A stretch of DNA of 64,000 bases. Source: an uncultured Dysgonomonas sp. (GTDB taxonomy: Bacteria > Bacteroidota > Bacteroidia > Bacteroidales > Dysgonomonadaceae). Location of the stretch: assembly GCA_945273835.1 (NCBI GenBank), contig CALYPL010000004.1:57433-121432 (forward strand), given 5' to 3'. The position numbers and the translations under genes are program-made. The notes under the pieces are model-generated. The model saw only the letters and a program-made list of their open reading frames with translations, did no database searches and was not told the DNA's origin. Shown piece after piece: positions 26,437 through 38,549 of this stretch; position 1 is the first letter of the stretch; each line of letters starts with the position of its first letter.

Positions 26437-29400
26437 ATGTCTTCAACAAACAAAAATCAGAGAGTAAATTTTACTTCCGTTAAAAATCCGCTTTCTTATC
26501 CGGATTTTCTTGAAGTACAGTTAAAGTCGTTCAGAGACTTTTTACAACTCGATACTCCTCCCGAAAAACGGAAAAATGAAGGCTTATATAAAGTTTTTGC
26601 TGAAAACTTTCCAATAGCCGATACCCGGAACAATTTTGTTTTGGAATTTTTGGATTACTTTATCGATCCGCCGCGCTATACAATTGATGAATGTATAGAT
26701 CGTGGATTGACGTATAGTGTTCCACTAAAAGCCAAATTGAAACTTTATTGCACCGACCCCGATCATGAAGATTTCGACACAGTCATCCAAGATGTTTATT
26801 TGGGACTGATACCATATATGACCGAAAAGGGTACGTTCGTTATAAACGGAGCTGAGCGCGTTGTAGTATCCCAATTACATCGTTCACCAGGCGTATTTTT
26901 CGGACAAACAACTCATGCTAACGGTTCGACATTATATTCGGCACGTATTATTCCTTTCAAAGGATCGTGGATTGAATTTGCTACTGACATCAATAATGTC
27001 ATGTACGCATACATCGACCGTAAGAAAAAATTACCAGTAACCACATTATTAAGAGCAATTGGTTACGAAAGCGATAAAGACATTCTGGAAATATTTGACC
27101 TTGCAGAACAAATGAAGGTCAATAAGCAGAACCTGAAAAAAGTTGTAGGTCGTAAACTTGCAGCCAGAATCCTGAAAACATGGATGGAAGATTTCGTTGA
27201 TGAGGATACCGGCGAAGTAACATCAATTGAACGTAACGAAGTTATTATTGAACGTGAAACAATTCTTGACAAAGACAACATAGAATTAATTCTCGAATCA
27301 GGCGTTCAGTCCATCCTTTTACATAAAGAGTCCCAATCACAATCGGACTACGCTATAATATATAATACACTACAGAAAGACCCGAGCAACTCGGAGATCG
27401 ATGCTGTACGCCATATATACAGACAACTTCGTAGTGCAGAACCGGCAGATGACACCAGTGCACGCGAAGTAATCAACAATCTCTTCTTCTCTGAAAAGAG
27501 ATACGATTTAGGTGATGTAGGTCGTTACAGACTTAACAAAAAATTGAACCTGAATACAAGTGAAGATATCAAAGTCTTGACTAAAGAGGATATGATTGAG
27601 ATCATAAAATATCTCATCGAACTGATAAACTCTAAAGCCATTGTAGATGATATCGACCACTTGAGTAATCGTCGCGTACGCACCGTTGGCGAACAATTAG
27701 ACAATCAATTTGGAGTAGGTCTAAACCGTATGGCACGTATCATTCGTGAAAGAATGAATGTGCGTGATAATGAAGTATTTACTCCGATTGACTTGATCAA
27801 TGCTAAGACAATTTCGTCTGTAGTTAATACATTCTTCGGAACCAATGCGTTATCTCAGTTCATGGATCAAACCAATCCTCTAGCCGAAATAACTCATAAA
27901 CGCCGTATGTCTGCTCTCGGACCCGGAGGACTTTCTCGTGAAAGAGCCGGATTTGAGGTACGTGACGTTCACTATACACACTACGGTCGTCTTTGTCCGA
28001 TAGAAACACCCGAAGGACCAAATATCGGTTTGATATCTTCACTTTGCGTGTATGCTAAAATAAATGATTTAGGTTTTATCGAAACACCTTATCGTAAAGT
28101 TACCAACGCTAAAGTAGATTTATCTACAGATGGAATAACTTATTTGGCTGCCGAAGAAGAAGAAGAAAAAATCATTGCGCAAGGTAACGCACCGTTGAAC
28201 GATGACGGAACATTTATCAACGCACGTGTTAAAGCTCGTCAGGACGCAGACTATCCGGTTGTGGCACCTGAAGAAATTGAGCTGATGGACGTATCTCCTA
28301 CTCAGATTGCATCAATTGCAGCATCATTGATTCCGTTCTTGGAACATGACGATGCTAACCGTGCGTTGATGGGATCGAATATGATGCGTCAGGCAGTACC
28401 ATTGATGCGTACCGAAGCACCTATAGTGGGTACAGGTATCGAAGGACAGTTGATTCGTGACTCACGTACACAAATTGTCGCAGAAGATGCCGGAGAAGTC
28501 GTATTTGTGGATGCCGATACAATAAAAATAAAATACGATCGCACCAACGAAGAAGAATTTGTCAGCTTCGAAGATGCAATCAAATCATACCATATACCTA
28601 AATTCAGAAAGACTAACCAGAATACCACAATAGACTTACGCCCTATTTGTAAGAAAGGCGACAGAGTTGAAAAAGGTCAGATATTGACTGAAGGTTATTC
28701 AACTGAAAAAGGTGAACTTGCGATCGGTAAAAACCTGAAAGTAGCGTTCATGCCTTGGAAAGGTTATAACTTCGAGGACGCTATTGTGTTAAACGAACGT
28801 ATAGTTCGTGAAGACATATTCACATCAGTACACGTTGAAGAATTTATTCTTGAAGTTCGTGATACAAAACGTGGTGTTGAAGAGTTGACATCAGATATAC
28901 CAAACGTAAGCGAAGAAGCAACTAAAGATCTTGACGAAAGAGGAATAATTCGTATCGGTGCACGTATCGGTCCGGGAGACATCCTGATTGGTAAAATCAC
29001 ACCTAAAGGCGAATCAGATCCTTCACCTGAAGAAAAATTGTTGCGTGCAATTTTCGGAGATAAAGCCGGAGATGTGAAAGACGCTTCACTGAAAGCTTCA
29101 CCATCACTTAAAGGTGTTGTCATCGGTACAAATCTATTCTCTAAAGCATCTAAAAAAGGTAAAACAAAACTTTCAAGTAAAGCATTATTACCAAAGTTAG
29201 ATGAAGAATATGATGAAAAGAAAGATAAACTGAAATCAATACTTGTTGATAAATTACTTGTATTGACTGATGGTAAAACATCTCAAGGAGTAAAAGATTA
29301 TCTTAACGTTGATGTCATTGCCAAAGGCGCTAAATTCACGAAGAGTGCGTTGACTAATCTTGATTACGAATCTATTCAGGTTAGCGGATGGACAACTGAC

Positions 29401-30249
29401 GCACATAAAAATGATCTTATACATGATGTAATCGTCAACTATCTTCGTAAATATAAAGAAATTGACGCCGAACTTAAACGTAAACGCTTCGACCTTACTA
29501 TCGGAGACGAGTTGCCTTCCGGTATCGTTCAGATAGCAAAAGTTTATGTAGCTAAAAAACGTAAAGTACAAGTTGGTGATAAAATGGCCGGACGACACGG
29601 TAACAAAGGTATTGTTTCACGTATTGTACGTCAGGAAGATATGCCATTCTTACCCGATGGAACTCCTGTGGATATTGTACTTAACCCATTGGGTGTGCCT
29701 TCACGTATGAACCTCGGACAGATTTTCGAGACCGTACTTGGATGGGCAGGAAAAGAATTAGGCGTTAAATTCGCTACACCTATATTTGACGGAGCAAGTC
29801 TTGATGACCTCAATGCTTGGACAGACAAAGCAGGTGTTCCTCGTTACGGTAAAGTACGTCTTTTCGATGGAGGATCAGGCGAACAATTCGACCAACATGC
29901 AACAGTCGGAGTTATCTATATGCTTAAACTCGGACACATGGTTGAAGACAAGATGCACGCACGTTCAATCGGACCATACTCACTCATCACGCAACAGCCT
30001 CTTGGAGGTAAAGCACAATTCGGGGGTCAGCGTTTCGGAGAGATGGAAGTTTGGGCTCTCGAAGCATTTGGTGCAGCCAATATACTTAGAGAAATCCTCA
30101 CTATCAAATCCGATGATGTGGTTGGTCGTTCAAAAGCATACGAAGCTATCGTTAAAGGTGAACCAATGCCTCAGCCGGGTATACCTGAATCATTGAACGT
30201 ATTGCTTCACGAAATGCGTGGATTGGGCTTGAGCGTTACGCTTGACTAA
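26437..30249 (+). CDS. rpoB: DNA-directed RNA polymerase subunit beta
   Basis: 1270 residues, typical for Bacteroidota. The rifampicin-binding cluster near residues 470-500 reads [13 protein letters not shown] and [13 protein letters not shown]. It keeps the Gln, Asp, His and Ser positions of a sensitive enzyme. Catalytic-centre segments RHGNKG and the C-terminal [12 protein letters not shown] region are intact. With RpoC it forms the active site of RNA polymerase. It is separated from rplL by an attenuator and from rpoC by 108 bases holding a hairpin. Confidence 0.99.
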   Translation: MSSTNKNQRVNFTSVKNPLSYPDFLEVQLKSFRDFLQLDTPPEKRKNEGLYKVFAENFPIADTRNNFVLEFLDYFIDPPRYTIDECIDRGLTYSVPLKAKLKLYCTDPDHEDFDTVIQDVYLGLIPYMTEKGTFVINGAERVVVSQLHRSPGVFFGQTTHANGSTLYSARIIPFKGSWIEFATDINNVMYAYIDRKKKLPVTTLLRAIGYESDKDILEIFDLAEQMKVNKQNLKKVVGRKLAARILKTWMEDFVDEDTGEVTSIERNEVIIERETILDKDNIELILESGVQSILLHKESQSQSDYAIIYNTLQKDPSNSEIDAVRHIYRQLRSAEPADDTSAREVINNLFFSEKRYDLGDVGRYRLNKKLNLNTSEDIKVLTKEDMIEIIKYLIELINSKAIVDDIDHLSNRRVRTVGEQLDNQFGVGLNRMARIIRERMNVRDNEVFTPIDLINAKTISSVVNTFFGTNALSQFMDQTNPLAEITHKRRMSALGPGGLSRERAGFEVRDVHYTHYGRLCPIETPEGPNIGLISSLCVYAKINDLGFIETPYRKVTNAKVDLSTDGITYLAAEEEEEKIIAQGNAPLNDDGTFINARVKARQDADYPVVAPEEIELMDVSPTQIASIAASLIPFLEHDDANRALMGSNMMRQAVPLMRTEAPIVGTGIEGQLIRDSRTQIVAEDAGEVVFVDADTIKIKYDRTNEEEFVSFEDAIKSYHIPKFRKTNQNTTIDLRPICKKGDRVEKGQILTEGYSTEKGELAIGKNLKVAFMPWKGYNFEDAIVLNERIVREDIFTSVHVEEFILEVRDTKRGVEELTSDIPNVSEEATKDLDERGIIRIGARIGPGDILIGKITPKGESDPSPEEKLLRAIFGDKAGDVKDASLKASPSLKGVVIGTNLFSKASKKGKTKLSSKALLPKLDEEYDEKKDKLKSILVDKLLVLTDGKTSQGVKDYLNVDVIAKGAKFTKSALTNLDYESIQVSGWTTDAHKNDLIHDVIVNYLRKYKEIDAELKRKRFDLTIGDELPSGIVQIAKVYVAKKRKVQVGDKMAGRHGNKGIVSRIVRQEDMPFLPDGTPVDIVLNPLGVPSRMNLGQIFETVLGWAGKELGVKFATPIFDGASLDDLNAWTDKAGVPRYGKVRLFDGGSGEQFDQHATVGVIYMLKLGHMVEDKMHARSIGPYSLITQQPLGGKAQFGGQRFGEMEVWALEAFGAANILREILTIKSDDVVGRSKAYEAIVKGEPMPQPGIPESLNVLLHEMRGLGLSVTLD

Positions 30250-30254
30250 TGTAT

Positions 30255-30286
30255 AACCGCCGGTCAGTAGAGATAGGCTGGCGGTT
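30255..30286 (+). other. Intercistronic hairpin between rpoB and rpoC
   Basis: AACCGCC (30255-30261) and GGCGGTT (30280-30286) pair perfectly across 18 bases, without a T-run. It may mark an RNA processing or stability site. Confidence 0.5.
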
Positions 30287-30357
30287 CAATATACTCTACA
30301 AAATATCTATCAGCTATTAGTTAACAACTAACAGTTTTTAAAGAAAGAAAAAAAGTT

Positions 30358-33300
30358 ATGGCTTTTAGGAAAGAAAATAAAATAAAGAGTAGCTTTTCGA
30401 AAATAACCGTAAGCCTTGCATCACCTGAAGAAATTCTGGAAGCATCAAGCGGTGAAGTTTTGAAACCCGAAACAATAAACTACCGTACGTATAAACCCGA
30501 GAGAGACGGGCTTTTCTGCGAACGTATATTCGGTCCTGTAAAAGACTACGAATGTCATTGTGGAAAATACAAAAGAATACGTTACAAAGGTATTGTCTGC
30601 GACCGTTGCGGTGTTGAGGTAACAGAAAAGAAAGTCCGCCGCGAACGTACGGGACACATCCATTTGGTAGTTCCTGTAGCCCATATTTGGTATTTCCGTT
30701 CATTGCCAAACAAAATAGGTTATTTGTTAGGAATACCAACAAAAAAACTGGATTCAATTATCTACTACGAGCGTTACGTAGTAATACAACCCGGTATTAA
30801 AGAACAAGATGGTGTTGCCCAAAAAGATCTTTTGACAGAAGACGAATACTTAAATATTCTTGATGAACTGCCAAAAGAAAATCAGATGTTGGACGATACT
30901 GATCCAAATAAGTTTATCGCAAAAATGGGAGCCGAAGCTGTGTATGATTTACTTACACGCATCAACCTCGACTCTCTTGCCAACAACTTGCGTCATAAAG
31001 CCAACACAGATACTTCACAACAACGTAAGAACGAGGCTCTTAAGCAATTACAGGTTGTAGAAGCTTTCCGTAGCTCAAAAGGTAAGAACAAACCTGAATG
31101 GATGGTTGTGAAAATAGTTCCAGTGATTCCACCGGAACTACGTCCGCTTGTTCCATTAGATGGCGGACGTTTTGCGACATCCGATCTGAACGATCTTTAC
31201 CGTCGTGTTATTATACGTAATAACCGTCTGAAAAGATTGATCGATATTAAAGCACCTGAAGTGATTCTACGTAACGAAAAACGTATGCTTCAGGAAGCTG
31301 TCGACTCTCTATTCGACAACTCACGTAAATCAAGTGCCGTTAAAACTGACGCTAATCGTCCGTTGAAATCACTTTCTGACAGTTTGAAAGGTAAACAAGG
31401 TCGTTTCCGTCAAAACTTGTTAGGTAAACGTGTCGACTATTCAGCCCGTTCCGTAATTGTTGTTGGACCTGAACTGAAAATGCACGAATGCGGTATTCCG
31501 CAAGATATGGCTGCCGAACTATACAAACCGTTCGTTATACGTAAACTTATCGAACGTGGTATAGTTAAAACAGTAAAATCCGCGAAAAAAATAGTAGACC
31601 GTAAAGAGCCTGTGGTATGGGATATTCTCGAACATGTGATGAAAGGTCATCCGGTATTGCTCAACCGTGCCCCTACCCTACACCGTTTAGGTATACAAGC
31701 GTTCCAGCCAAAAATGATCGGTGGTAAAGCAATCCAGCTACACCCGCTATCATGTACGGCTTTCAACGCCGACTTCGATGGTGACCAGATGGCTGTTCAC
31801 TTACCATTGGGTAACGAAGCTATACTTGAGGCTCAGATGCTTATGCTTGCATCTCATAACATTTTGAACCCTGCTAATGGTGCGCCTATCACCGTGCCTT
31901 CTCAGGACATGGTTTTAGGATTATATTATATCACTAAAATACGTAAAGGTGCTAAAGGTGAAGGTTTGATATTCTACGGACCTGAAGAAGCTATTATAGC
32001 TTATAACGAAGGAAAAGTTGATATTCATGCCCTTATCAAAGTATATGTAAATGACCTTGACGAAAACGGTAATATCGCTAAATTGATGCGTGAAACAACC
32101 GTTGGTCGTGTCATGGTAAACGAAAAAACTCCGCTTGAAGTTGGATTCATTAATGAAGTACTTTCTAAGAAGTCATTACGTGACATCATCGGTACGGTAA
32201 TTAAAAAATCCGGTGTAGCCCGTACAGCTCAGTTCCTCGATGATATCAAAGAATTAGGTTATACAATGGCGTTCAAAGGAGGTTTGTCCTTTAACTTAGA
32301 GGATGTGATCATCCCTAAAGAAAAAGAAGAACTTGTTCAACAGGGATACGATGCCGTAGAAAATATAATGTCGTTGTATAATAACGGTTTCATTACATAT
32401 AATGAGCGTTATAATCAGATCATCGACACATGGACACACGTCAATACCGACTTATCAAATATCTTAATGAAACAATTATCGGAAGATAATGGTGGTTTCA
32501 ACTCTGTATATATGATGTTGGATTCTGGAGCACGTGGTTCGAAAGAACAGATTCGTCAGCTTTCAGGTATGCGTGGTTTGATGGCTAAACCTCAAAAAAG
32601 TGGTGCAGAAGGTGGTCAGATCATTGAAAACCCGATCTTGTCGAACTTTAAGGAAGGTCTTTCGGTGCTTGAGTATTTTATTTCTACTCACGGTGCTCGT
32701 AAAGGTCTTGCAGATACAGCCCTCAAAACTGCCGATGCAGGATATTTGACACGTCGTCTTGTTGACGTTTCTCAAGATGTGATAATCAACGAAGAAGACT
32801 GCGGTACACTGCGTGGACTTGTTTGCACAGAATTAAAGAACAACGAAGAAACCGTTGCTTCACTATACGAACGTATTTTAGGACGTGTTTCAGTACACGA
32901 TATACAACATCCGCTTACTGGCGAAATCATTGTAGAATCGGGTGAAGAAATTACTGAAACTGCTGCTGAAATAATACAGAAATCGCCGATTGAACATGTT
33001 GAAATCCGCTCTGTATTAACTTGTGAATCTAAGAAGGGTGTTTGTGCTAAATGTTACGGGCGTAACCTCGCTACCAACCGCATGGTTCAGAAAGGCGAAT
33101 CTGTTGGTGTTATTGCAGCACAATCAATCGGTGAGCCGGGTACACAGTTGACACTCCGTACCTTCCACGTTGGGGGTATCGCCTCAAATATAGCTACTGA
33201 AAACAGCATTGTTGCTAAATACGAAGGATTAGTAGAAATTGACGACTTGCGTGTAGTGGATTCAATTGACGACGACGGTAAGAAAACTCAGATTGTAATC

Positions 33301-34641
33301 AGTCGTTTAGTTGAACTTCGTTTAGTTGATCCGAATACGAAAATCGTTCTTCAAACACACAATATACCTTATGGTTCTAAGCTCTTTGTCAAAGAAGGTG
33401 CTAAGATTAAGCAAGGTGATGTAATTTGTGAATGGGACCCATTCAATGCCGTAATTATTTCTGAAGCTACCGGACGTATCAAATTTGACAATGTTATTGA
33501 AAATGTTACTTACAAAGTTGAGTCCGATGAACAAACAGGCTTGAAAGAAAAGATTATCATCGAATCTCGTGATAAGACCAAAGCTCCTGAAGCTCAGGTA
33601 TTGGATGAAAAAGGTAAAATCATCAAGACATACAGTTTACCGCTTGGTGCTCATATCGTGAAAGACGACAACGATACAATCAAAGCCGGAGATGTACTGG
33701 TTAAAATACCTCGTGCCGTAGGTAAGGCGGGTGATATCACCGGTGGTCTTCCTCGTGTGACCGAGTTATTTGAAGCTCGTAACCCATCTAATCCTGCTGT
33801 TGTTTCGGAAATTGATGGCGAAATCTCATTCGGTAAGATCAAGAGAGGTAACCGTGAAATCATCGTTACATCTAAGCTTGGTGAAGTGAAGAAATACCTT
33901 GTTCCTCTATCTAAACAGATACTTGTACAGGAAAATGACTTCATCCGTGCTGGTATGCCTTTGTCGGACGGTGCTACAACTCCATCGGATATTCTTGCAA
34001 TTAAAGGACCGACAGCTGTACAGGAATATATCGTTAACGAAGTACAGGATGTATATCGTTTGCAAGGTGTGAAAATCAATGATAAACACTTTGAGGTTAT
34101 TGTAAGACAGATGATGCGTAAAGTTGAAGTTGTTGATCCGGGTGACACACGTTTCCTTGAACAACAAGTTGTAGACAAATACGATGTTATGGAAGAAAAC
34201 GACCGCATCTGGGGTAAAAAAGTGATTGTAGACGCAGGAGATTCTACCACGTTTGAAGCCGGACAGATTGTTACTGCCCGCAAGCTACGTGATGAAAATT
34301 CTATGCTGAAACGTAAAGATCTTCGCCCTGTTGAAGTGCGTGATGCTATTCCGGCAACAGCCAATCAGATTCTTCAAGGTATCACACGTGCCGCCTTACA
34401 AACACAGAGTTTCATGTCGGCTGCTTCGTTCCAGGAAACAACTAAGGTACTGAACGATGCTGCAATCAATGCGAAAGTTGACAGATTGGAAGGTTTGAAA
34501 GAAAATGTAATTTGCGGACACTTAATTCCGGCAGGTACAGGACAGCGTGATTTTGATAAATTAGTTGTTGGTACTAAAGAAGATTTCGACAGAATGGTTG
34601 CAAACCGTAAAACTGTTGTAGATTTTGATTCTGTAGAATAA
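30358..34641 (+). CDS. rpoC: DNA-directed RNA polymerase subunit beta'
   Basis: 1427 residues. The N-terminal zinc finger uses C66, C68, C81 and C84 ([18 protein letters not shown]). The magnesium-binding catalytic loop NADFDGD lies near residue 470. A second zinc site lies near 888 ([13 protein letters not shown]). Bridge-helix and trigger-loop regions follow ([16 protein letters not shown] near 921-936). The gene ends the long translation/transcription unit and is followed by a strong terminator. Confidence 0.99.
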   Translation: MAFRKENKIKSSFSKITVSLASPEEILEASSGEVLKPETINYRTYKPERDGLFCERIFGPVKDYECHCGKYKRIRYKGIVCDRCGVEVTEKKVRRERTGHIHLVVPVAHIWYFRSLPNKIGYLLGIPTKKLDSIIYYERYVVIQPGIKEQDGVAQKDLLTEDEYLNILDELPKENQMLDDTDPNKFIAKMGAEAVYDLLTRINLDSLANNLRHKANTDTSQQRKNEALKQLQVVEAFRSSKGKNKPEWMVVKIVPVIPPELRPLVPLDGGRFATSDLNDLYRRVIIRNNRLKRLIDIKAPEVILRNEKRMLQEAVDSLFDNSRKSSAVKTDANRPLKSLSDSLKGKQGRFRQNLLGKRVDYSARSVIVVGPELKMHECGIPQDMAAELYKPFVIRKLIERGIVKTVKSAKKIVDRKEPVVWDILEHVMKGHPVLLNRAPTLHRLGIQAFQPKMIGGKAIQLHPLSCTAFNADFDGDQMAVHLPLGNEAILEAQMLMLASHNILNPANGAPITVPSQDMVLGLYYITKIRKGAKGEGLIFYGPEEAIIAYNEGKVDIHALIKVYVNDLDENGNIAKLMRETTVGRVMVNEKTPLEVGFINEVLSKKSLRDIIGTVIKKSGVARTAQFLDDIKELGYTMAFKGGLSFNLEDVIIPKEKEELVQQGYDAVENIMSLYNNGFITYNERYNQIIDTWTHVNTDLSNILMKQLSEDNGGFNSVYMMLDSGARGSKEQIRQLSGMRGLMAKPQKSGAEGGQIIENPILSNFKEGLSVLEYFISTHGARKGLADTALKTADAGYLTRRLVDVSQDVIINEEDCGTLRGLVCTELKNNEETVASLYERILGRVSVHDIQHPLTGEIIVESGEEITETAAEIIQKSPIEHVEIRSVLTCESKKGVCAKCYGRNLATNRMVQKGESVGVIAAQSIGEPGTQLTLRTFHVGGIASNIATENSIVAKYEGLVEIDDLRVVDSIDDDGKKTQIVISRLVELRLVDPNTKIVLQTHNIPYGSKLFVKEGAKIKQGDVICEWDPFNAVIISEATGRIKFDNVIENVTYKVESDEQTGLKEKIIIESRDKTKAPEAQVLDEKGKIIKTYSLPLGAHIVKDDNDTIKAGDVLVKIPRAVGKAGDITGGLPRVTELFEARNPSNPAVVSEIDGEISFGKIKRGNREIIVTSKLGEVKKYLVPLSKQILVQENDFIRAGMPLSDGATTPSDILAIKGPTAVQEYIVNEVQDVYRLQGVKINDKHFEVIVRQMMRKVEVVDPGDTRFLEQQVVDKYDVMEENDRIWGKKVIVDAGDSTTFEAGQIVTARKLRDENSMLKRKDLRPVEVRDAIPATANQILQGITRAALQTQSFMSAASFQETTKVLNDAAINAKVDRLEGLKENVICGHLIPAGTGQRDFDKLVVGTKEDFDRMVANRKTVVDFDSVE

Positions 34642-34663
34642 TCTATATTATTTTTACATATAT

Positions 34664-34700
34664 AAAGAGCTGATTGATAACCCAATCAGCTCTTTTATTT
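34664..34700 (+). terminator. Rho-independent terminator of the rpoC unit
   Basis: AAAGAGCTGATTG and CAATCAGCTCTTT (34664-34676, 34683-34695) pair perfectly around ATAACC, followed by a T-rich tail. Confidence 0.93.
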
Positions 34701-34716
34701 ATATACTCGTTGTTAC

Positions 34717-34754
34717 AAAAAAATTATAGGCTTCTAAAATTAGAAGCCTATAAT
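34717..34754 (-). terminator. Rho-independent terminator of trpS
   Basis: A perfect 14-bp stem, ATTATAGGCTTCTA/TAGAAGCCTATAAT, with a four-base loop. On the minus strand it is followed by a T-run (complement of 34717-34723). It lies 28 bases after the trpS stop, back to back with the rpoC terminator. Confidence 0.92.
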
Positions 34755-34782
34755 GATTATGATTAGATGAAATAATTATCGA

Positions 34783-35772
34783 TTAAAAACTTTTAAAGCC
34801 CATTATCTGACGAACTTCTTTTAATGTTTTAGAAGCATGTTCACGAGCCTTAGCGGCACCTTCGGTAGTCACCTTATGCAAATAAGCCTCATCATTCTGT
34901 ATAGCATTAATCCGCTCACGAATGGGTTTTACCACTTTGATAATATCTTCAGCAAGTTGTTTTTTCAAATCTCCATAACGAATTTCACACTTATTCCATT
35001 TATCTTCATAATAAGCCAAAACATCGGGTGTGGATAAAACTTTAAGAAAAGTAAATAAATTTTCAATATAATCAGGCTTGGGTGAATTAAACTCTTTAGG
35101 ACCTTCGTCAGTTAGCGCTCTCTTCACTTTTTTCTCAATTGTCTTATCATCATCAATAAGATAAATGCAGTTACCTTCGGATTTCCCCATCTTACCGCTT
35201 CCATCCAGTCCAGGTATCTTGATCAGTTCCTGACCGTAATTATAAGCAACAGGTTCTTTAAAAAATTCTGTTCCATAGAGATTATTAAAACGCCGGGCAA
35301 ACTTACGGGTCATTTCCAAATGCTGCTCCTGATCTTTACCCACAGGCACCTTATCAGCGTTATGAATTAAGATGTCAGCAGCCATCAAAGTAGGATAAGT
35401 CAACAGACCGGCATTCACATTGTCCGGACTTTTCCTTGCTTTGTCTTTAAACGAAGCGGTTTTAGACAGTTCGCCCAAATAAGCATGCATGTTGAGCAGT
35501 AAATATAATTCGCAGACCTCAGGAACATCGCTCTGAACATAAAGAGTAGCTTTTTCAGGGTCAATACCTGCTGCAAGATATTCTGTCAAAACATTTTTTA
35601 CATTCGGATGAAGCATCTTCGGGTCAGGATGGGTTGTCAAAGAATGATAATCAGCAATGAAGAAGAAACATTTGTTTTCGTCTTGCATTTTAATAAAATT
35701 CTTGAGTGCACCAAAATAATTCCCGAGATGAAGGTTCCCGGTCGAACGTATACCACTTAATACAGTTTCCAT
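34783..35772 (-). CDS. trpS: Tryptophanyl-tRNA synthetase
   Basis: 329 residues. Class I synthetase: the HIGH-type motif is HLGN (residues 15-18) and the KMSKS-type motif is KMGKS (194-198). The tryptophan pocket segment PTLMAADIL and GKDQEQHLEMTR are intact. It charges tRNA-Trp in the cytoplasm. It is transcribed alone between two terminator/promoter regions. Its distance from the trp operon means any shared control would act in trans; no leader peptide with Trp codons was seen here. Confidence 0.97.
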   Translation of the reverse strand: METVLSGIRSTGNLHLGNYFGALKNFIKMQDENKCFFFIADYHSLTTHPDPKMLHPNVKNVLTEYLAAGIDPEKATLYVQSDVPEVCELYLLLNMHAYLGELSKTASFKDKARKSPDNVNAGLLTYPTLMAADILIHNADKVPVGKDQEQHLEMTRKFARRFNNLYGTEFFKEPVAYNYGQELIKIPGLDGSGKMGKSEGNCIYLIDDDKTIEKKVKRALTDEGPKEFNSPKPDYIENLFTFLKVLSTPDVLAYYEDKWNKCEIRYGDLKKQLAEDIIKVVKPIRERINAIQNDEAYLHKVTTEGAAKAREHASKTLKEVRQIMGFKSF

Positions 35773-35947
35773 AACTTATATATTATTACTTTATTTTTCA
35801 CTATTGTCAGTTCATGAACCTTTAGATTTTTAACTCGTTTACTGAATTAAATAAGCACCGACGAGGTTAATTTATAAATATCTTAAGAGTCTGAATAATA
35901 AATTCAACTTTAAATTATCTAAATATAAATTTAGAACTTACAATAAA

Positions 35948-35955
35948 CAAAGATA
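35948..35955 (-). promoter_or_regulatory. Possible trpS -7 element (TATCTTTG on the minus strand)
   Basis: CAAAGATA on the plus strand reads TATCTTTG on the minus strand. It implies a leader of about 170 bases for trpS. An inverted repeat CTAAAT-ATAA-ATTTAG (35919-35934) lies in that leader. There is no good -33. Confidence 0.4.
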
Positions 35956-35988
35956 AGTAAAATACAAAATTAGACTAATAAAAAGCAT

Positions 35989-35996
35989 TATCTTTG
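35989..35996 (+). promoter_or_regulatory. -7 element (TATCTTTG) for the secreted esterase gene
   Basis: TATCTTTG, 31 bases before the ATG at 36028, fits the -7 consensus. It stands 33 bases from the divergent trpS element. Confidence 0.5.
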
Positions 35997-36027
35997 AAGA
36001 TATAACAAGATACAATCTTTAAACAAT

Positions 36028-36909
36028 ATGAAAACAAACAAAATTTACACATTTATTATTTTTACACTATTTGTGATTTCAAATCTAAAAGCACAGAATA
36101 TAGCTATACTCTGGCCTGAAAATCCTCCAACAAACAATGGCATAACTGACATTGAGATTACAGATCGTAATTACAGAATTACCAATGTGTCATCACCGAT
36201 GCTGACAATCTACCTACCCGATGAAATTATAAATACAGGTATGGCGGTTGTCGTGTGCCCCGGAGGTGGATACTCGGGGATAGCTTCGATGCACGAAGGC
36301 ACACAAATGGCTCTATGGTTAAAAGAGAGAGGAATTGCAGCCTTTGTACTGAAATATCGCATGCCAAACGGACATAAGGAAGTACCTATAGATGATGCTT
36401 GGCAAGCTATGCGCTTTGTGCGTGAAAATGCAGCAGACTATCATATCGATCCCGGAAAAGTGGGTATAATGGGATTTTCGGCGGGAGGTCACCTCGCTTC
36501 AACTGCTTCGACACATTTTGCAAAGAAAGGTACAATTACACGTCCCGATTTCTCTGTATTATTCTATCCAGTGATAACTATGGACGAAACGGCTCATGCG
36601 GAATCACGCAAAAACTTATTGGGACCCAATCCATTGCCATTAGACATAGATGTATTCTCAAACGAAAAGCAAGTTAATACCGAAACTCCTCCTACGATTT
36701 TGCTTCTAAGTAACGATGATGATTCTGTATCACCATTGAATAGCATTGAATATTATAAGGCATTAAAAAGAAAGAAAATTCCTACCGCAATGTATATCTT
36801 TCCTGAAGGAGGACATGGTTGGGGCATGAATAGAGATTTCAAATATCATGATCAGATGTTAAATCTATTGGGTAAATGGCTCGATGATATTAATAAAGAA
36901 CTGGATTAA
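36028..36909 (+). CDS. Secreted alpha/beta-hydrolase (acetylxylan-esterase/lipase-like)
   Basis: 293 residues. A signal peptide ends near LKAQ (residue 23), so the enzyme is exported. The oxyanion-hole motif VVVCPGGGYSG lies at 74-84. The nucleophile is S151 in GFSAGG, the acid lies in SNDDDSV (about D231-D232), and the catalytic histidine is H263 in EGGHGWG. This is the pattern of the esterase/lipase and xylan-esterase-like group of alpha/beta hydrolases common in polysaccharide-degrading Bacteroidota. The substrate cannot be fixed from sequence. No polysaccharide-utilisation genes (SusC/D) stand beside it. Confidence 0.88.
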   Translation: MKTNKIYTFIIFTLFVISNLKAQNIAILWPENPPTNNGITDIEITDRNYRITNVSSPMLTIYLPDEIINTGMAVVVCPGGGYSGIASMHEGTQMALWLKERGIAAFVLKYRMPNGHKEVPIDDAWQAMRFVRENAADYHIDPGKVGIMGFSAGGHLASTASTHFAKKGTITRPDFSVLFYPVITMDETAHAESRKNLLGPNPLPLDIDVFSNEKQVNTETPPTILLLSNDDDSVSPLNSIEYYKALKRKKIPTAMYIFPEGGHGWGMNRDFKYHDQMLNLLGKWLDDINKELD

Positions 36910-37041
36910 TTACAATTAAAATCCAATGTGACTTTATTAGTCTGACTATTACATAATATCATCTGTTTGCGATTGAATCTTTCAACTTTTGAAGAAAGCA
37001 ATTATATGGCAAATGCGATTATAGATCTGCATATTTATTGT

Positions 37042-37049
37042 TATCTTTG
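37042..37049 (+). promoter_or_regulatory. -7 element (TATCTTTG) for ybeY
   Basis: TATCTTTG lies 31 bases before the ybeY ATG at 37080, the same spacing as for the preceding esterase gene. The -33 region is poorly matched. Confidence 0.5.
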
Positions 37050-37079
37050 AGAAACGATAAATTGTGAAAAACAGCAATT

Positions 37080-37520
37080 ATGGCAATAAATTATCAGGCA
37101 GAAGATATTAAAGAACCTGCCATCAAAAAGAGAGCTATATCCGCTTGGATTAAGAAAGTGGCAAAAATATATAATCGAGAAATAGGTGATATATCATATA
37201 TTTTCTGTTCAGACGCTAAAATTCTTGATGTCAACAAACAATATCTCAATCATGACTACTATACAGATGTTATAACATTTGATTATAGTGAAAATAACAC
37301 AATTTCAGGGGATATATTTATAAGCCTTGATACTGTAAAGACTAATGCAGAAAAATTTGCCACTGATCCGGATGAGGAACTAAAGCGTGTAATCATACAC
37401 GGTGTTTTACACTTATGCGGATTGAAAGATAAAAGTGAAGAAGATAGTAAGAATATGACTCAAAGCGAAAATCAAGCTCTGGCAATTTACTCAAAAGATA
37501 ACGAAACAACAGACCAATAA
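37080..37520 (+). CDS. ybeY: Endoribonuclease YbeY (rRNA maturation factor)
   Basis: 146 residues. UPF0054 family, acting in 16S rRNA 3' end processing and ribosome quality control. The family segment LNHDYYTDVITFDY (57-70) is present. The metal motif is IHGVLHLCGLKDK with H107 and H111. The third histidine of the usual HGxLHLxGxDH pattern is absent: positions 116-117 are K and D. The same replacement is, to my knowledge, common in Bacteroidota, so activity is plausible with a different third ligand. The YeiH-type transporter gene starts three bases downstream. Confidence 0.92.
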   Translation: MAINYQAEDIKEPAIKKRAISAWIKKVAKIYNREIGDISYIFCSDAKILDVNKQYLNHDYYTDVITFDYSENNTISGDIFISLDTVKTNAEKFATDPDEELKRVIIHGVLHLCGLKDKSEEDSKNMTQSENQALAIYSKDNETTDQ

Positions 37521-37522
37521 CC

Positions 37523-38446
37523 ATGCAGCGAATTCTGGGATATTTATATTATATCATACCAGTCTTCTGTCTATTTCCATTCTTCTCAGCACCATTAGCC
37601 CTGTTTTTAGGCATAATATTGGCATTCGTTTATAAAGGAGAAGAAATCATTAAAACAGGGAAACTGACTAAATATCTTTTGCAAGCCTCTGTTGTTTGTA
37701 TGGGATTTGGAATGTCGGTGCACGAAGTTATCCAAACCGGCAAAACAGGCTTTGCTATAACAGTGGTTTCTGTAATAGTTACTGTGGTCTTAGGTATAGT
37801 TATCGGTAAAACCTTAAAAGTCGATAAAAACACAACATTACTAATTTCAAGCGGTACCGCTATCTGCGGAGGGAGTGCCATTGCGGCAATAGCACCTATA
37901 CTCGATGCCAAAAACAATCAGATTAGTTTTTCTTTAGCCGTGATCTTTGTGTTGAATGCCATTGCATTATTTATATTTCCGACAATCGGTCATTGGCTCA
38001 ATATGGATCAAACACATTTCGGTTATTGGGCTGCCATCGCCATACACGACACCAGTTCAGTAGTCGGTGCATGTTCAGCTTACGGAGAAGAAGCATTACA
38101 AGTAGGTACAACCGTAAAACTTGTCCGTACATTATGGATAATTCCGCTTGCTCTATGCATCGCTCTTATAAATAAAAACAAAGCGTCTAAAATTAATATC
38201 CCATGGTTTATTCTTTTCTTTGTTATCGCGATTATCATCGGTAATTATGTGCCCGGAATGGAAGAAACAAACAGCCATCTTGGGTGGTTGGGTAAAAAGG
38301 GAATGATGGTTTCATTATTTTTTATCGGCACAACTATTAAACCGCAAGAGCTAAAGAAAACAGGATTAAGATCATTCTTACTTGGTATAATTCTATGGAT
38401 TGCAATAGGTATATTATCTTTGACGTGGATTATGAAAGCATTTTAA
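37523..38446 (+). CDS. YeiH/UPF0324 family membrane transporter
   Basis: 307 residues with about 9-10 hydrophobic helices. Family signatures SSGTAICGGSAIAAIAPI (near 109-126) and AIAIHDTSSVVGA (near 170-182) are clear. The family is often annotated as a putative sulfate exporter, but the substrate is not established. The start is three bases behind the ybeY stop, so it is translated from the same RNA. Length fits the family. Confidence 0.9.
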   Translation: MQRILGYLYYIIPVFCLFPFFSAPLALFLGIILAFVYKGEEIIKTGKLTKYLLQASVVCMGFGMSVHEVIQTGKTGFAITVVSVIVTVVLGIVIGKTLKVDKNTTLLISSGTAICGGSAIAAIAPILDAKNNQISFSLAVIFVLNAIALFIFPTIGHWLNMDQTHFGYWAAIAIHDTSSVVGACSAYGEEALQVGTTVKLVRTLWIIPLALCIALINKNKASKINIPWFILFFVIAIIIGNYVPGMEETNSHLGWLGKKGMMVSLFFIGTTIKPQELKKTGLRSFLLGIILWIAIGILSLTWIMKAF

Positions 38447-38549
38447 TGCCAACTAAGAATAATAAAAGATCAACATCACAAATAAGAAAATTTCCGAACA
38501 ATCGTTTAAAGAATATTCAGATTAAAATAAAAATTAGGATCAACTCAGC

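Noticed and set aside
33651..34364. 237-codon open frame on the minus strand inside rpoC
   Set aside because: Antisense shadow of a certain gene; the translation is Ser/Thr-rich without motifs and no start signal is present.
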